Positions 18,966 to 27,734 of a stretch of DNA of 64,000 nucleotides are shown piece after piece (the stretch's first letter is position 1; each line of letters opens with the position of its first letter). Position numbers and translations under genes: made by a program. Origin of the DNA: Prevotellaceae bacterium UBA1710 (lineage in GTDB: Bacteria > Bacteroidota > Bacteroidia > Bacteroidales > Bacteroidaceae); the NCBI GenBank assembly GCA_002317355.1, contig DCJC01000056.1, positions 24,857 through 88,856 on the forward strand, written 5' to 3'. Below the pieces are notes generated by a model. The model saw nothing but the letters and a program-made list of their open reading frames with translations. It made no database searches and had not been told where the DNA came from.

Positions 18966-18997
18966 CAAAATTACGTTGAGAAATCTAAATTGGCAAA
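18966..18997 (-). promoter_or_regulatory. Promoter of the 175-residue barrel gene
   Basis: Minus strand: TTTG (18994-18997), 20-bp spacer, TAATTTTG (18966-18973). It leaves a leader of about 100 nt. Confidence 0.7.
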
Positions 18998-19177
18998 TTT
19001 TTCTGGTTAATTTGGCTGAATTGGTCGCTTTTCCTTGATGATAGTCAAGAAAAATTGCGAAAATGTAATGGATTACACTAAAATGTTCCAGAACTCGGAA
19101 TTTATCTTATTTTGTGGTACTTAACTCTTTTACTTGAATCCTTCTTTACTGTATGTTGATTATAGCATTATTCTAAA

Positions 19178-19271
19178 TCCAATATAATTTCAATTTATCT
19201 CCAATCTGGAATTGGAGTTGAATTGGACTTAGATTGGAGCTGAATTGGACCTGCATTGGAGTTGCATTGAC
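19178..19271. repeat. 11-bp phased palindromic array 1 (TCCAAT/ATTGGA)
   Basis: TCCAAT-type hexamers start at 19178, 19189 (TTCAAT) and 19200. Inverted ATTGGA copies start at 19211, 19222, 19233, 19244 and 19255, then a partial ATTGAC at 19266. Every step is exactly 11 bp, including the step across the centre. The 5-bp linkers vary. The array lies in the 865-bp gap between the barrel gene and topB; the rest of that gap holds the barrel promoter and the inverted-repeat element at 19392. Confidence 0.85.
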
Positions 19272-19391
19272 GGAAAGACGAGGAGGAAATGAGGAAAAAG
19301 CGAACCGGGTTTGCTGATTTCATTCGAATCTCAAACTACCTACAAAAACATAGTTCGCCATGAATTTGGAATTTCTGTTATATTTTTTTTT

Positions 19392-19707
19392 GTTCTTCAG
19401 AAATTTGGAGTGATAGATATTTATGCTATCGCTGGAAAATGCCTTACGGCTAAGAAAATTGACTATGTCATAAAATTGCTTCTTTGAAGCATAAAATAGT
19501 TGATTTCAATTGTGTAAAATGGACTTTGTCCTTAGAAAATGCTGACGCGAGAAGACTGCACCCGGATGGATTTTCCATTGCGAAGCAATATTTTCCTCAA
19601 TTGAATGATTGATAATATTTTATGCGACAACGGAGCAATTTTACTTATTTTCTTAGGCGTAAGCCATTTTCCTGAATATTTTATATCACTCCAAATCTCT
19701 GATGAAC
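19392..19707. repeat. MITE-like inverted-repeat element (316 bp)
   Basis: Terminal inverted repeats of 24 bp (19392-19415 and 19684-19707) match at 22 positions and include ATTTGGAGTGATA. Inside them, GAAAATGCCTTACGGCTAAG on the left is mirrored by GAAAATGGCTTACGCCTAAG read from the right, and the symmetry fades toward the middle. No ORF is present. ATTTTTTTT flanks both ends and could be a target duplication, though it is low complexity. It lies just past the topB stop codon. The family is unknown to me. Confidence 0.65.
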
Positions 19708-19723
19708 CATTTTTTTTCTATGA

Positions 19724-21943
19724 TTACGCAAAAGGCTTTCGGTAGGTGCAACCGTTCTTCCATTCTGAACAGCCGTAGGCAGTCTTTCCTTTTATGATAG
19801 TGCCTTTTCCGCAGAGTGGACATGTGGTTGGTGCCTTTTCTGCTTGTGCTCTTTGAGAAGATACAGGAGCTGTAGAAGCACTATTGCTCTCTTTCTTGGC
19901 AGAGGACTTCTTTGTGGTCTTCTTCTTTTTCTCTTCTTCTGGATCAATAACGGTAACTCTTCGGTTCGTGTTGTCTGCAAGTACCTGATTTACAATGCTG
20001 TTGATCTGCTCCTTGAGTTCGGAGATGAACATTCCTGCATCGTACTGTCTATGCTCGATATCACGAAGTTTCTTTTCCCATACACCAGTTAGCTCAGGGC
20101 TCTTAAGTATGTCCTCGTGTATGAGGTCGATGAGCTCGATACCTGTTGGAGTAGCAACAAGATTCTTGCGTTCCTTCCTGATGTAATGGCGCTTGAAGAG
20201 GGTTTCTATGATAGAAGCGCGAGTAGATGGACGACCTATGCCGTTTTCCTTCATGGCATCTCTTAGTTCGTCGTTGTCAACGAACTTACCCGCTGTCTCC
20301 ATAGCACGAAGTAGGGTTGCCTCTGTGTAAGGCTTTGGAGGCTGTGTCCATTTCTCTGATAGAGAAGGCACGTGTGGACCTTTCTCACCCTTTGAGAATG
20401 AGATATTTGAAGAAGTGTTGTCTTCGTCCTCGTTATCGTTATCTGCATCTGTGCTTGCGCTGTCTCGCTTGAAGACAACTTTCCAACCCTCGTCAGAAAC
20501 GATGCGTACGGATGTTCTGAACAATATACTATTAGTATCGTTCAGTTCTCCTGCATTAGGTGCTATTTCGCCTTCTGTGGCGTTTTCTGGAGTTTGATAT
20601 ACTCGTCCTAATATAGTTGTCGTTTCGAACTTCAAATCAGGATAGAAAGCGGCAATAAACGCTCTTGCTACGAGGTCGTACACGTTACGTTCCAAATCTG
20701 AAAGTCCCTGAGGTGGTACTCCCGTTGGAATGATAGCGTGGTGATCGGTCACCTTTGAAGAGTCGAATACCTTCTTGCTCTTCTTAAGTGGTTTTCCGCC
20801 TATAGCCTTAACGAGTTCTGCATAAGGCGCTACACCACTAAATTGTGTCTTGTACAAACCATTGAGAGTCTGAGGACACTTGCTGTAGATGTCGTCAGAA
20901 AGGAATGTGGTATCAACACGAGGGTAGGTGGTGTATTTCTTCTCGTAGAGCGATTGGATAAGCTGAAGTGTCTGGTCGGCAGAATATCCGAACTTTCTAT
21001 TGCAATCTACCTGAAGAGATGTGAGGTCGTAAAGGCGTGGAGGTGCTTCCGTACCTTTCTTCTTCGTGATATCTACAACGTTGAAGTCATTGTCCTTGAT
21101 TGCATTCAGAACCTTTGTGCCTTCCTCTTCGGTTGTGTATTCTATCTGACGATAGATAGGGCCTTTCGGCTTCTGTGTCTTGCCGTTCTTGGCTGCTTCT
21201 GCTACCTCTGCAGCATCTTCTGCTTCTGCCTCTTCATCGTGGGCAATAGCAGTAAACTTTGACTCTTTGTAAGTGGTAGCGAGTACCCATGACTGATGAG
21301 GCTCAAAGCTGTCGATTTCCTTCTGACGGTTTACGATCATCGCAAGGGTAGGGGTTTGAACGCGACCAATTGAAAGAACTTGACTTGTGCGTCCCTGTGG
21401 ACGATATTTCAGGGTGTAGAGGCGTGTAGCATTCATTCCTAAGAGCCAGTCGCCTATGGCACGCGAAAGTCCTGCAAGATACAATGGTTCGTATTCCTGC
21501 TGATCCTTGAGTGACTGAAATCCTTCGCGTATTGCTTCTTCTGTAAGTGAAGAAATCCAAAGTCTCTGAACTGGGCATTTCACGCCTGCTTTCTGCATCA
21601 CCCATCGTTGGATGAGCTCTCCTTCTTGTCCGGCATCACCGCAGTTGATGATGTAATCGGCTTCCTGCATCAGTTTCTCGATAGTAGCAAACTGAGCCTT
21701 GATGCCTTGGTCGTCTTTCAGTTTGATGCCGAAGCGTTGTGGTATCATAGGTAATGTCCCCAATGCCCACCTCTTCCACATTGGGGTGTAGTCATCGGGG
21801 TCCTTAAGCTCGCACAAGTGACCGAATGTCCATGTCACTTGATATCCATTGCCTTCCATGTATCCCGTTTTTGAGGTTGTTGCCCCAAGTACATTGGCAA
21901 TATCACGAGCTACGCTCGGTTTCTCGGCTATGCAGACAATCAT
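19724..21943 (-). CDS. topB: DNA topoisomerase III
   Basis: Type IA topoisomerase that nicks and passes single strands, decatenating replication and recombination intermediates. The 739-residue product opens with the Toprim domain (MIVCIAEKPSVARDIANVLG), and has GDAGQEGELIQRW, SIGRVQTPTLAMIVNRQKEI and TTYPRVDTTFLSDD with the active-site Tyr. It also has IGRPSTRASIIETLFKR and a C-terminal zinc-finger-like segment CPLCGKGTIIKGKTAYGCSE. An acidic/Ala-rich insert (about 225-250) interrupts the body. The start ATG (21941-21943) lies 4 bp from a heptamer repeat array. No TAnnTTTG box was found in front, so it may be read from further upstream. Confidence 0.94.
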   Translation of the reverse strand: MIVCIAEKPSVARDIANVLGATTSKTGYMEGNGYQVTWTFGHLCELKDPDDYTPMWKRWALGTLPMIPQRFGIKLKDDQGIKAQFATIEKLMQEADYIINCGDAGQEGELIQRWVMQKAGVKCPVQRLWISSLTEEAIREGFQSLKDQQEYEPLYLAGLSRAIGDWLLGMNATRLYTLKYRPQGRTSQVLSIGRVQTPTLAMIVNRQKEIDSFEPHQSWVLATTYKESKFTAIAHDEEAEAEDAAEVAEAAKNGKTQKPKGPIYRQIEYTTEEEGTKVLNAIKDNDFNVVDITKKKGTEAPPRLYDLTSLQVDCNRKFGYSADQTLQLIQSLYEKKYTTYPRVDTTFLSDDIYSKCPQTLNGLYKTQFSGVAPYAELVKAIGGKPLKKSKKVFDSSKVTDHHAIIPTGVPPQGLSDLERNVYDLVARAFIAAFYPDLKFETTTILGRVYQTPENATEGEIAPNAGELNDTNSILFRTSVRIVSDEGWKVVFKRDSASTDADNDNEDEDNTSSNISFSKGEKGPHVPSLSEKWTQPPKPYTEATLLRAMETAGKFVDNDELRDAMKENGIGRPSTRASIIETLFKRHYIRKERKNLVATPTGIELIDLIHEDILKSPELTGVWEKKLRDIEHRQYDAGMFISELKEQINSIVNQVLADNTNRRVTVIDPEEEKKKKTTKKSSAKKESNSASTAPVSSQRAQAEKAPTTCPLCGKGTIIKGKTAYGCSEWKNGCTYRKPFA

Positions 21944-21947
21944 TGTA

Positions 21948-22003
21948 AATTACGAATTACAAATTACAAATTACCAGGTTACGTTTTGTTGATTACAAAT
22001 TAC
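21948..22003. repeat. Heptamer array (AATTACN) upstream of topB
   Basis: AATTAC starts at 21948, 21955, 21962 and 21969, exactly 7 bp apart, with further units at 21991 (GATTAC) and 21998. On the coding strand this reads as (GTAATTN) ending 4 nt before the topB ATG, where a ribosome-binding site would lie. Confidence 0.8.
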
Positions 22004-22064
22004 CTGTTTGCGGATTATTAATTGCAAATCACCAGTTTGCAGAATGTAGATTTACAATTGCATA

Positions 22065-22424
22065 TTATTTTCTTCTTTCTTTAGTTTTTAGAATTATTGA
22101 TGTCAATAATTTGATGAGTTCACCACAATCTGCGTTTATCGATTCAAATTCTGTATTTGTTAAAAGACCGAGATTGAGTAGTAGGTCGATCCAGAATTTT
22201 GTTTCGTTGGCTTCTTTTCTCGCAATTGAGAGTTTGTGGATAAAATCATCTGTTGATTCGGCAAACTCTGACTCTGCTCTATTGGCTCCGATAGAAGTTC
22301 CAGATCTAAGAATTTGTTTGCTTATTATAAACTCTTTCTTTTCTTCCGTGAGATATTTGTAAAGCTTATATATCCTTACTGCGAAGAACATGCATTTCTC
22401 TTCAAGAAGGTTGTCTTTTGACAT
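22065..22424 (-). CDS. Four-helix-bundle protein (S23/IVS-like)
   Basis: A 119-residue protein predicted to be all helical, with the family signature KQILRSGTSIGANRAES (about 40-56) and ARKEANETKFWIDLLLNLGLL (about 70-90). Related four-helix bundles are encoded in intervening sequences of bacterial 23S rRNA genes, and the accessory protein Avd of diversity-generating retroelements has the same fold. The role of free-standing copies is unknown; nucleic-acid binding is the usual guess. It lies between topB and trmB and is bordered by inverted heptamer arrays (21948 and 22438), which suggests that it may have moved as a unit. A sequence resembling a DnaA box inside it is probably chance. Confidence 0.85.
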   Translation of the reverse strand: MSKDNLLEEKCMFFAVRIYKLYKYLTEEKKEFIISKQILRSGTSIGANRAESEFAESTDDFIHKLSIARKEANETKFWIDLLLNLGLLTNTEFESINADCGELIKLLTSIILKTKERRK

Positions 22425-22437
22425 AAATACTAAATAG

Positions 22438-22465
22438 GTAATTAGTAATTCGTAATTTGTAATTA
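22438..22465. repeat. Heptamer array (GTAATTN) upstream of the four-helix gene
   Basis: GTAATT starts at 22438, 22445, 22452 and 22459, exactly 7 bp apart. It is the inverse complement of the array at 21948, so the two flank the four-helix gene as inverted repeats. It ends 5 bp from the trmB stop and begins 14 bp from the four-helix start. Confidence 0.8.
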
Positions 22466-22469
22466 TGAA

Positions 22470-23240
22470 CTATTTATTAGTCACAAGACTGCTTCTTTTA
22501 TCTCTATGGTAAGAACGGTAGTCATCAAGTTCTATTTCCTTTTCTGACTCTGTTAGAGTCTTGGTGCGTGGAAGAAGGAACTTCATGTACTTGATGTTAA
22601 GTCCGCGCTCAATCCACATTGACTCGTAGTAAGTCTGGATGGAGAGAATCTTCTTTGTCTCTTCATCAAGACCTTCTGTATGGTAGAGGTCTGTTGTTCT
22701 GAAAAGGACATCAAGATTATTATGCTCCACCATGTATGTTGTATAGGTGAAGAGGAAGTTAGAGTCTGTCTTGAGGTGAATAATGCCGTTATCCACGAGG
22801 AAATGACGGTAACGCTCGAGGAAGAAGGTAGAGGTGAGACGCTTGTGCACGTTCTTCATCTGAGGGTCGGAGAATGTGAGCCAGATCTCCTGCACCTCAT
22901 CTTCTGCGAAGAAGCGGTCTATTATCTCGATGTTAGTACGGAGGAAGGCAACATTCTTGAGATTAGCCTCAAGGGCCTGTGTCGCGCCTGTCCACATACG
23001 AGCGCCTTTGATGTCAACACCGATGAAGTTCACGTTAGGGTAGAGGCGAGCCAGTTCCACGGTATATTCACCCTTACCGCACCCTAATTCGAGTACGATA
23101 GGATTATCGTTGTGAAAAAACTGTTCTCTCCAGTGGCCTTTCATTTCGAAAGGAACGTTATCCACTACGGAGTATGGATATTGGAACACATTCTCATAGC
23201 GTTCCATGTCTGCGAACTTCGCGAGTTTACCTTTTCCCAT
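22470..23240 (-). CDS. trmB: tRNA (guanine-46 N7) methyltransferase
   Basis: SAM-dependent enzyme that makes m7G at position 46 of tRNA. The 256-residue product has the SAM-binding motif [20 protein letters not shown] (about 49-68), [14 protein letters not shown], and [18 protein letters not shown] in place of the more common FPDPWPKxRHHKRR, followed by GIIHLKTDS. Length is slightly above average. It has its own promoter (23266-23296). Confidence 0.92.
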   Translation of the reverse strand: MGKGKLAKFADMERYENVFQYPYSVVDNVPFEMKGHWREQFFHNDNPIVLELGCGKGEYTVELARLYPNVNFIGVDIKGARMWTGATQALEANLKNVAFLRTNIEIIDRFFAEDEVQEIWLTFSDPQMKNVHKRLTSTFFLERYRHFLVDNGIIHLKTDSNFLFTYTTYMVEHNNLDVLFRTTDLYHTEGLDEETKKILSIQTYYESMWIERGLNIKYMKFLLPRTKTLTESEKEIELDDYRSYHRDKRSSLVTNK

Positions 23241-23265
23241 TAAATCAATATTTAAATTCCAACTG

Positions 23266-23296
23266 CAAAATTAATCAAAAATTTTCAGTTCTCAAA
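23266..23296 (-). promoter_or_regulatory. Promoter of trmB
   Basis: Minus strand: TTTG (23293-23296), 19-bp spacer, TAATTTTG (23266-23273), about 25 bp before the start codon. Confidence 0.7.
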
Positions 23297-23390
23297 ATAA
23301 AACAAAAAAAAGATGAACGAGCACCATTATTTGTTGTAATGATACTCGTTCAACTATAGTTCGTTTTTTATAGAATGATTCTAACCCTTA

Positions 23391-23534
23391 TTAGTTAGCG
23401 TCTTCCACTTCTTCATTTGAGAAACCACCGCCGAATGGATCTGTTGGCTTGTCTGGCTGGCTTACCATGAGAGGTGCAACCGCACTTACGAATCGAGGAC
23501 GGAAGTATGGAGCTTCGTATGCTTTCTTTTTCAT
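23391..23534 (-). CDS. 47-residue MKK..Y..P mini-protein (cassette 2)
   Basis: A short ORF starting MKKKAYEAPYFRPRF, with a hydrophobic centre (VSAVAPLMV), a DPFGGG turn and an acidic end (NEEVEDAN). It starts 27 bp after the stop of the 570-residue secreted protein and ends before the trmB promoter. It shares its opening (MKK, Tyr, Pro), a DP turn and an acidic tail with the mini-protein at 25540, which occupies the same place after another secreted protein. There is no signal peptide or TM helix. Short proteins with this opening are frequent in Prevotella and Bacteroides as I recall them; no function is known to me. A secreted or modified peptide is possible but unproven. Confidence 0.65.
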   Translation of the reverse strand: MKKKAYEAPYFRPRFVSAVAPLMVSQPDKPTDPFGGGFSNEEVEDAN

Positions 23535-23561
23535 ATTTTTGTTCCTTTCTTTTTCTTTAAA

Positions 23562-25274
23562 TTAATATGTAACCTTAGATGTCTCTACTGTACCATCAGC
23601 GTATGTCTTCTTAACGAGGTTCATACCCTTAACTGGCTCGTTAGAAACCTGACCGTTTACAGAGATATACTGAACTGAAACAACGTTGCTGTTTGTGATG
23701 ATACCATCAATGTCTGTAGCCTCTTCACCGTCGAAATTTGGTGTGATGATGTCAATTATAGAGCCTTCTTCGTCCATGAATTCGATGGTTGCATTGTCAA
23801 TCTTTGCACTTGCGATTGTTCCTGCGTAGTTGAAGTAGCAACGACCTGGCTTAAGTGTTGATGTCTGCTTAAGTTTGCCAAATACACCTGCTGTGCTTAC
23901 AACGTATGCATTTGCGAGAGTGCTGCTGTTGCCTGAGATTGGCTGGAATGTTCCAATGAACTGTGCATTGTTGAAAGTTCCTGACTTTGGAGCGCCAGTT
24001 GGTTGAACAGTAGCGTTTGTCTCGTTAATCTCAGTAGCATCGGTGCTGATTTGAATAAGGTAAGGAACGTTAGCGGACATTGTTTCTGCTAATGTGCATG
24101 AAATCTTATTCTCTGCAGGGTCATATCCTGTAAATCTTCCCTGTCTTTCGAATAACAGACCTGTGTTCTCTGATTTGAATGGCAATACAAGCGTGCCGTA
24201 TGTTCCAGCGCTGAAATTACGCTCGTAGGTTGCTTCATCTGCTGTGAATGCTTTGCTTACGTATATCTCTTCACCATTGTCTTTTATGAGGTATTTGTCG
24301 CTTAGTGCTCCGTATACGACATTTGTTCCTGCTGCTGTGGTTGTTTTGGTAAAGTATGCAAGCTTATTTGCTGGCACATCAACGTTAACTTCGCCGAGAA
24401 TGGTGGCTCCTGTGAAATCGAAGTTTCTTTCACCGCGTGCTACTGCTTCTGCGATACGCTTGTTATTTACAATGCCTGTAACCATTCCAATTTTTCCGCT
24501 AGTTGTAACATTCCATGCGATATCATTTGCAATCTCGGTTGGAGTGTAAATGTCATAGCAGCTTGTCAGTTCTTGTTTCTCGTAGATACCTCCATTTGTA
24601 TTCTCGATAAGACGATAGACGGCAATCGCTACTTGGTAAGGTTCATTTGTTTCTGGATTGATTACTGGCTGACCACCGATAACCAAGTCTCCCATCTCAA
24701 AGTCTTTGTAGTAATAGAGATCAGGATGGATGTTAACTTTTCTGGTGTCTAATTTTCCAGAAATTTCATCTCCTTTGAATAGCTTGTCACTGAATTTGCT
24801 CTCTTCTCTAGCCTTTAGGCAGACTTTTTCGTATATTTTGTATTTTTCGGTGTTTTTATTTATGACATACTCACTAGTTCCGTTTTGTAGAGGAGATGTT
24901 CCAAAATCGGAAAGAGAAGTTGCGAAATCCTCTATGAGTGTTGTTTGAGGACGTGGGGTGGCACTCTCCCAAGACAAGATCTGACCTGGTTTTACCTTGC
25001 TTGCATCATTTATTGCAATAGCTTTTACGTTTACACGTCTTTGCTGATTAGAAATGTATTTGTAAGTCTCATCCTGAATGACAATACCATCGTTTGCAGA
25101 ATATGTGATATTGACAGGTCTTTCGATTATAACATCGCCTTCTTCTTCAATCTCAACATTATTTGATCCTTCCAAAATCTGGTAGGTGATACCAGAACGA
25201 TTTACCGTTTGTTGTGCAAACGCAAAACCTGCACTTGCCAACATTGTTGTTAAGAGTAAAATTTTACTTTTCAT
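23562..25274 (-). CDS. Secreted protein with T9SS-like C-terminal domain (570 aa)
   Basis: The family is not recognised. The product has a signal peptide (LLTTMLASAGFAFAQ), then mostly beta-structured sequence. About 340-500 has lipocalin- or Ig-like patterning (RNFSAGTYGTLVLPFKSENT) that recurs in Prevotella surface proteins. The C-terminus ends VSVQYISVNGQVSNEPVKGM, then a Leu-Val-Lys and TYADGT, the pattern of T9SS-type sorting domains. It is therefore likely exported by T9SS. Its own promoter lies at 25371-25402, and a mini-protein gene follows at 23391. The C-terminal sequence is clearly related to that of the BspA-like protein at 25704. Confidence 0.72.
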   Translation of the reverse strand: MKSKILLLTTMLASAGFAFAQQTVNRSGITYQILEGSNNVEIEEEGDVIIERPVNITYSANDGIVIQDETYKYISNQQRRVNVKAIAINDASKVKPGQILSWESATPRPQTTLIEDFATSLSDFGTSPLQNGTSEYVINKNTEKYKIYEKVCLKAREESKFSDKLFKGDEISGKLDTRKVNIHPDLYYYKDFEMGDLVIGGQPVINPETNEPYQVAIAVYRLIENTNGGIYEKQELTSCYDIYTPTEIANDIAWNVTTSGKIGMVTGIVNNKRIAEAVARGERNFDFTGATILGEVNVDVPANKLAYFTKTTTAAGTNVVYGALSDKYLIKDNGEEIYVSKAFTADEATYERNFSAGTYGTLVLPFKSENTGLLFERQGRFTGYDPAENKISCTLAETMSANVPYLIQISTDATEINETNATVQPTGAPKSGTFNNAQFIGTFQPISGNSSTLANAYVVSTAGVFGKLKQTSTLKPGRCYFNYAGTIASAKIDNATIEFMDEEGSIIDIITPNFDGEEATDIDGIITNSNVVSVQYISVNGQVSNEPVKGMNLVKKTYADGTVETSKVTY

Positions 25275-25370
25275 ATTCGTATACTTTTTTATTATTTTCT
25301 TAAATAGTTAATAGATACATCTTGCCCCTCCCAATGTTTTCATGGGGGTGTAACAAAGTAAATTTGTGTG

Positions 25371-25402
25371 CAAAATTATGAAATTTCTTTGTAACGACCA
25401 AA
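25371..25402 (-). promoter_or_regulatory. Promoter of the 570-residue secreted protein
   Basis: Minus strand: TTTG (25399-25402), 20-bp spacer, TAATTTTG (25371-25378). The leader of about 90 nt contains a C-run/G-run hairpin (25323-25351). Confidence 0.72.
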
Positions 25403-25539
25403 TATTTAGAGAGAAAAAAGGGAAAAATTAACAAAATAACTATTTGGCATCAAGATAAATGCTTGAAATTGATTAGTATTATACGGAAAAAGAAGAGAAA
25501 GCATAACTTTCTCTTCTTTTCCCTAGATGATTTTCTTAA

Positions 25540-25695
25540 CTATTCTTCATCCTCGTCATTATCAAACCATTTAGTTGGTTTTGATGATAGTGGGTCATCA
25601 CCGTCGATTTCGTCGATGTATGAAACGTCAGCGAGGAGAGATGTCGATAAGAAAGATTCTACTTCGATCTCTGGTGAGAAATATTCCTTTTTCAT
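25540..25695 (-). CDS. 51-residue MKK..Y..P mini-protein (cassette 1)
   Basis: A short ORF starting MKKEYFSPEIEVESF, then STSLLADVSYIDEI, a DPL turn and an acidic tail (DNDEDEE). It starts 8 bp after the stop of the BspA-like protein, so the two are probably translated from one mRNA. It is similar in layout to the mini-protein at 23391. No signal peptide or TM helix. The repeated pairing with a secreted protein argues that it is a real gene. The function is unknown. Confidence 0.68.
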   Translation of the reverse strand: MKKEYFSPEIEVESFLSTSLLADVSYIDEIDGDDPLSSKPTKWFDNDEDEE

Positions 25696-25703
25696 TTTTA
25701 TAT

Positions 25704-27734
25704 TTATTTTATAATTTTCTTTGTTGTGCCATCAGCATACTTCACGAAGTTGATGCCCTTAGCAAGGTCGTTGAGCTTGTGACCGTTGAGATCATAGATG
25801 CCAACAACAATGTCAGAACCTGTTGACTCAATTGTGTTGATGCCTGTTGTCTCACCGTCCTCTTCACAGATGATAGAAATCTTTGAGGCGTCGATAGAAG
25901 TTTCCTTGCTTGCGTTTCTGTGGTTGATCTGAAGTCCCCAACGATAACCCTTGAGCTTGTCAGTTACTTTTGTTGCTCTGTAACCACCATTTGACATAGC
26001 GTAATAGTTGTTTGCTACAAGTTCAGGACCTTCCATTGTGCTATAGAAGCCAGTGAAGACGAATGTTGTGTTTACAGAAGAACAATCAAGCGTATTTGTC
26101 TCTGCCTTCTTGAGAACAACATCAGAAACTTCAATCTCCTGTGCTGTAGTACTTGGGTTGAGTGCCTTGATTACGCATGGTGTATGAGCCTTGAGAGTTT
26201 TGCCGTCCTTGACTTTGAGTACCTCAATGAGAGTGCGGTCAACTGTACCATTGTCATCATCGTCGTACTGATGGATGTTGTTGATGATGGCAATTTCGAA
26301 GCTTTCTTTCCAATCCTCATATTCCATGTCGAATGGAAGATAGAGAGGCTGCCATTTATTGTCTTTATATGTACGTGAATAGATAACCTTCTTCACAGAC
26401 TTGTCAATGCTGTTTGTGTAGTCAACACCATCAATCAATGTGATGATGTCATCCTGTGCACCATTATATTCTACATCATCAACAATATAATCCTTGTAGT
26501 TGTTCCAGTTTTTTGCATTCTTGAATTCGTCAGCTAAGCCTTGGAAGACGTGAATCTTTATTCCTGGGATAGCCAAGAATGGATTCTTTGCACCTAACTC
26601 AATCTTGTCAGATGTCGTATGTATGTAATAATTGAAGACAAGTGTGTTTGTAAATGCATAATCATTGATGTTTGTTATGCTCTCAGGGAAGGATACTTCC
26701 TGAATGGTGCTTCCGATGTTGCCGAAAGCAGACTGGTCAATAATCTGAACGCCTTCATTTATTTCTATAGAAGTGAGCTTTGTGTTTGCAAAGGCTGCAC
26801 TTGAGACGGTTTTGACACTTCCTGGAATTGTAATAGAGGTAAGTCCTGTTCCAAAGAATGCCTTTGGGCTGATTTTTGTTAGGCTCTGTGGAAGTGAAAT
26901 TGTTGCCAGAGATGCGCATCCATAAAATGCTTCTGTAGCGATGCTTGTCGTTGAATTGTGGAGCTTAACATTCTTGAGCTTGTTACAATTGTAGAAAATG
27001 CCCTGTGGAACTTCGTGGATGTTCTTAGGGAGTGTGAAATCTGTAGCGAGTTTACTGCAATTGTAGAAAGCGTAGTTGCCAATTGATGTGATGTTTGCGG
27101 GGATATTGATGCTTTCCAAATTGCTGCAGTTGCCAAATGCGTAATTGCCAATTGACTCAAGGGAAGCTGGAAGGGTAATTTTTGTGATCTTTGTACAACC
27201 ATCAAAAGCGTAGTCGCCAATTCCTGTAATTGTTGTAGGGACGGTGTATTGGCCATTTGTGAATGTCTTTCCAAGTGGCATAGCGATAAGCTCACTTGAA
27301 TTGCTGAAAAGGATGCCGTCTTTTGAATAGAAATAATTGTTGTCTTCTTCTACTTCTATTACTTTCAAATTAGAAGATCTAGAAAACACCTGCTGTCCAA
27401 TTGTAGCGATAGAATTTGGGATGATAACCTTTGTTAATTCTGGGCAATTATAGAATGCATAATCCTGAATGCCGACTACAGGCACAGTCTGACCTTCATA
27501 AACTATTGTGGCAGGTATTGTGACGATGCCATCATATGCACCAGCACCACTTGCACTACCAGTTTCAGACATGTTTTTGTTTGTTATGGTTGCTAAACCA
27601 TTCTCTATGAAATAGTAGTACAATCCAATTCTTCCACTCCATTTTCCCTCTAGGACATTAGGTACGCCTGCCCAAGAAGCGCATGTAACTGCGAGCATGA
27701 AGATAATGCTCAGAATTCTGCTTGATTTAATCAT
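25704..27734 (-). CDS. BspA-type leucine-rich-repeat surface protein
   Basis: Likely a surface adhesin-type protein exported by T9SS. The 676-residue product has a signal peptide (IFMLAVTCASWAG) and about ten LRR_5/BspA repeats (about 85-390, e.g. IGDYAFDGCTKITKITLPAS and IGNYAFYNCSKL). A beta-rich part follows, and the C-terminus VGIYDLNGHKLNDLAKGI plus VKYADGTTKKI matches T9SS sorting domains. BspA-type repeats bind host matrix proteins or other bacteria in Tannerella and Treponema; the ligand here is unknown. It has a long leader (about 195 nt) from the promoter at 27937 and is followed by a mini-protein gene. Confidence 0.88.
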   Translation of the reverse strand: MIKSSRILSIIFMLAVTCASWAGVPNVLEGKWSGRIGLYYYFIENGLATITNKNMSETGSASGAGAYDGIVTIPATIVYEGQTVPVVGIQDYAFYNCPELTKVIIPNSIATIGQQVFSRSSNLKVIEVEEDNNYFYSKDGILFSNSSELIAMPLGKTFTNGQYTVPTTITGIGDYAFDGCTKITKITLPASLESIGNYAFGNCSNLESINIPANITSIGNYAFYNCSKLATDFTLPKNIHEVPQGIFYNCNKLKNVKLHNSTTSIATEAFYGCASLATISLPQSLTKISPKAFFGTGLTSITIPGSVKTVSSAAFANTKLTSIEINEGVQIIDQSAFGNIGSTIQEVSFPESITNINDYAFTNTLVFNYYIHTTSDKIELGAKNPFLAIPGIKIHVFQGLADEFKNAKNWNNYKDYIVDDVEYNGAQDDIITLIDGVDYTNSIDKSVKKVIYSRTYKDNKWQPLYLPFDMEYEDWKESFEIAIINNIHQYDDDDNGTVDRTLIEVLKVKDGKTLKAHTPCVIKALNPSTTAQEIEVSDVVLKKAETNTLDCSSVNTTFVFTGFYSTMEGPELVANNYYAMSNGGYRATKVTDKLKGYRWGLQINHRNASKETSIDASKISIICEEDGETTGINTIESTGSDIVVGIYDLNGHKLNDLAKGINFVKYADGTTKKIIK

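Noticed and set aside
19400..19700. Intrinsic terminator of topB inside the inverted-repeat element
   Set aside because: Many small hairpins exist, but none has a stem and U-run close to the topB stop that stands out from the rest of the element.
22230..22245. DnaA-box-like TGTGGATAA
   Set aside because: A single copy inside the four-helix-bundle gene with no cluster or AT-rich unwinding region; likely chance.
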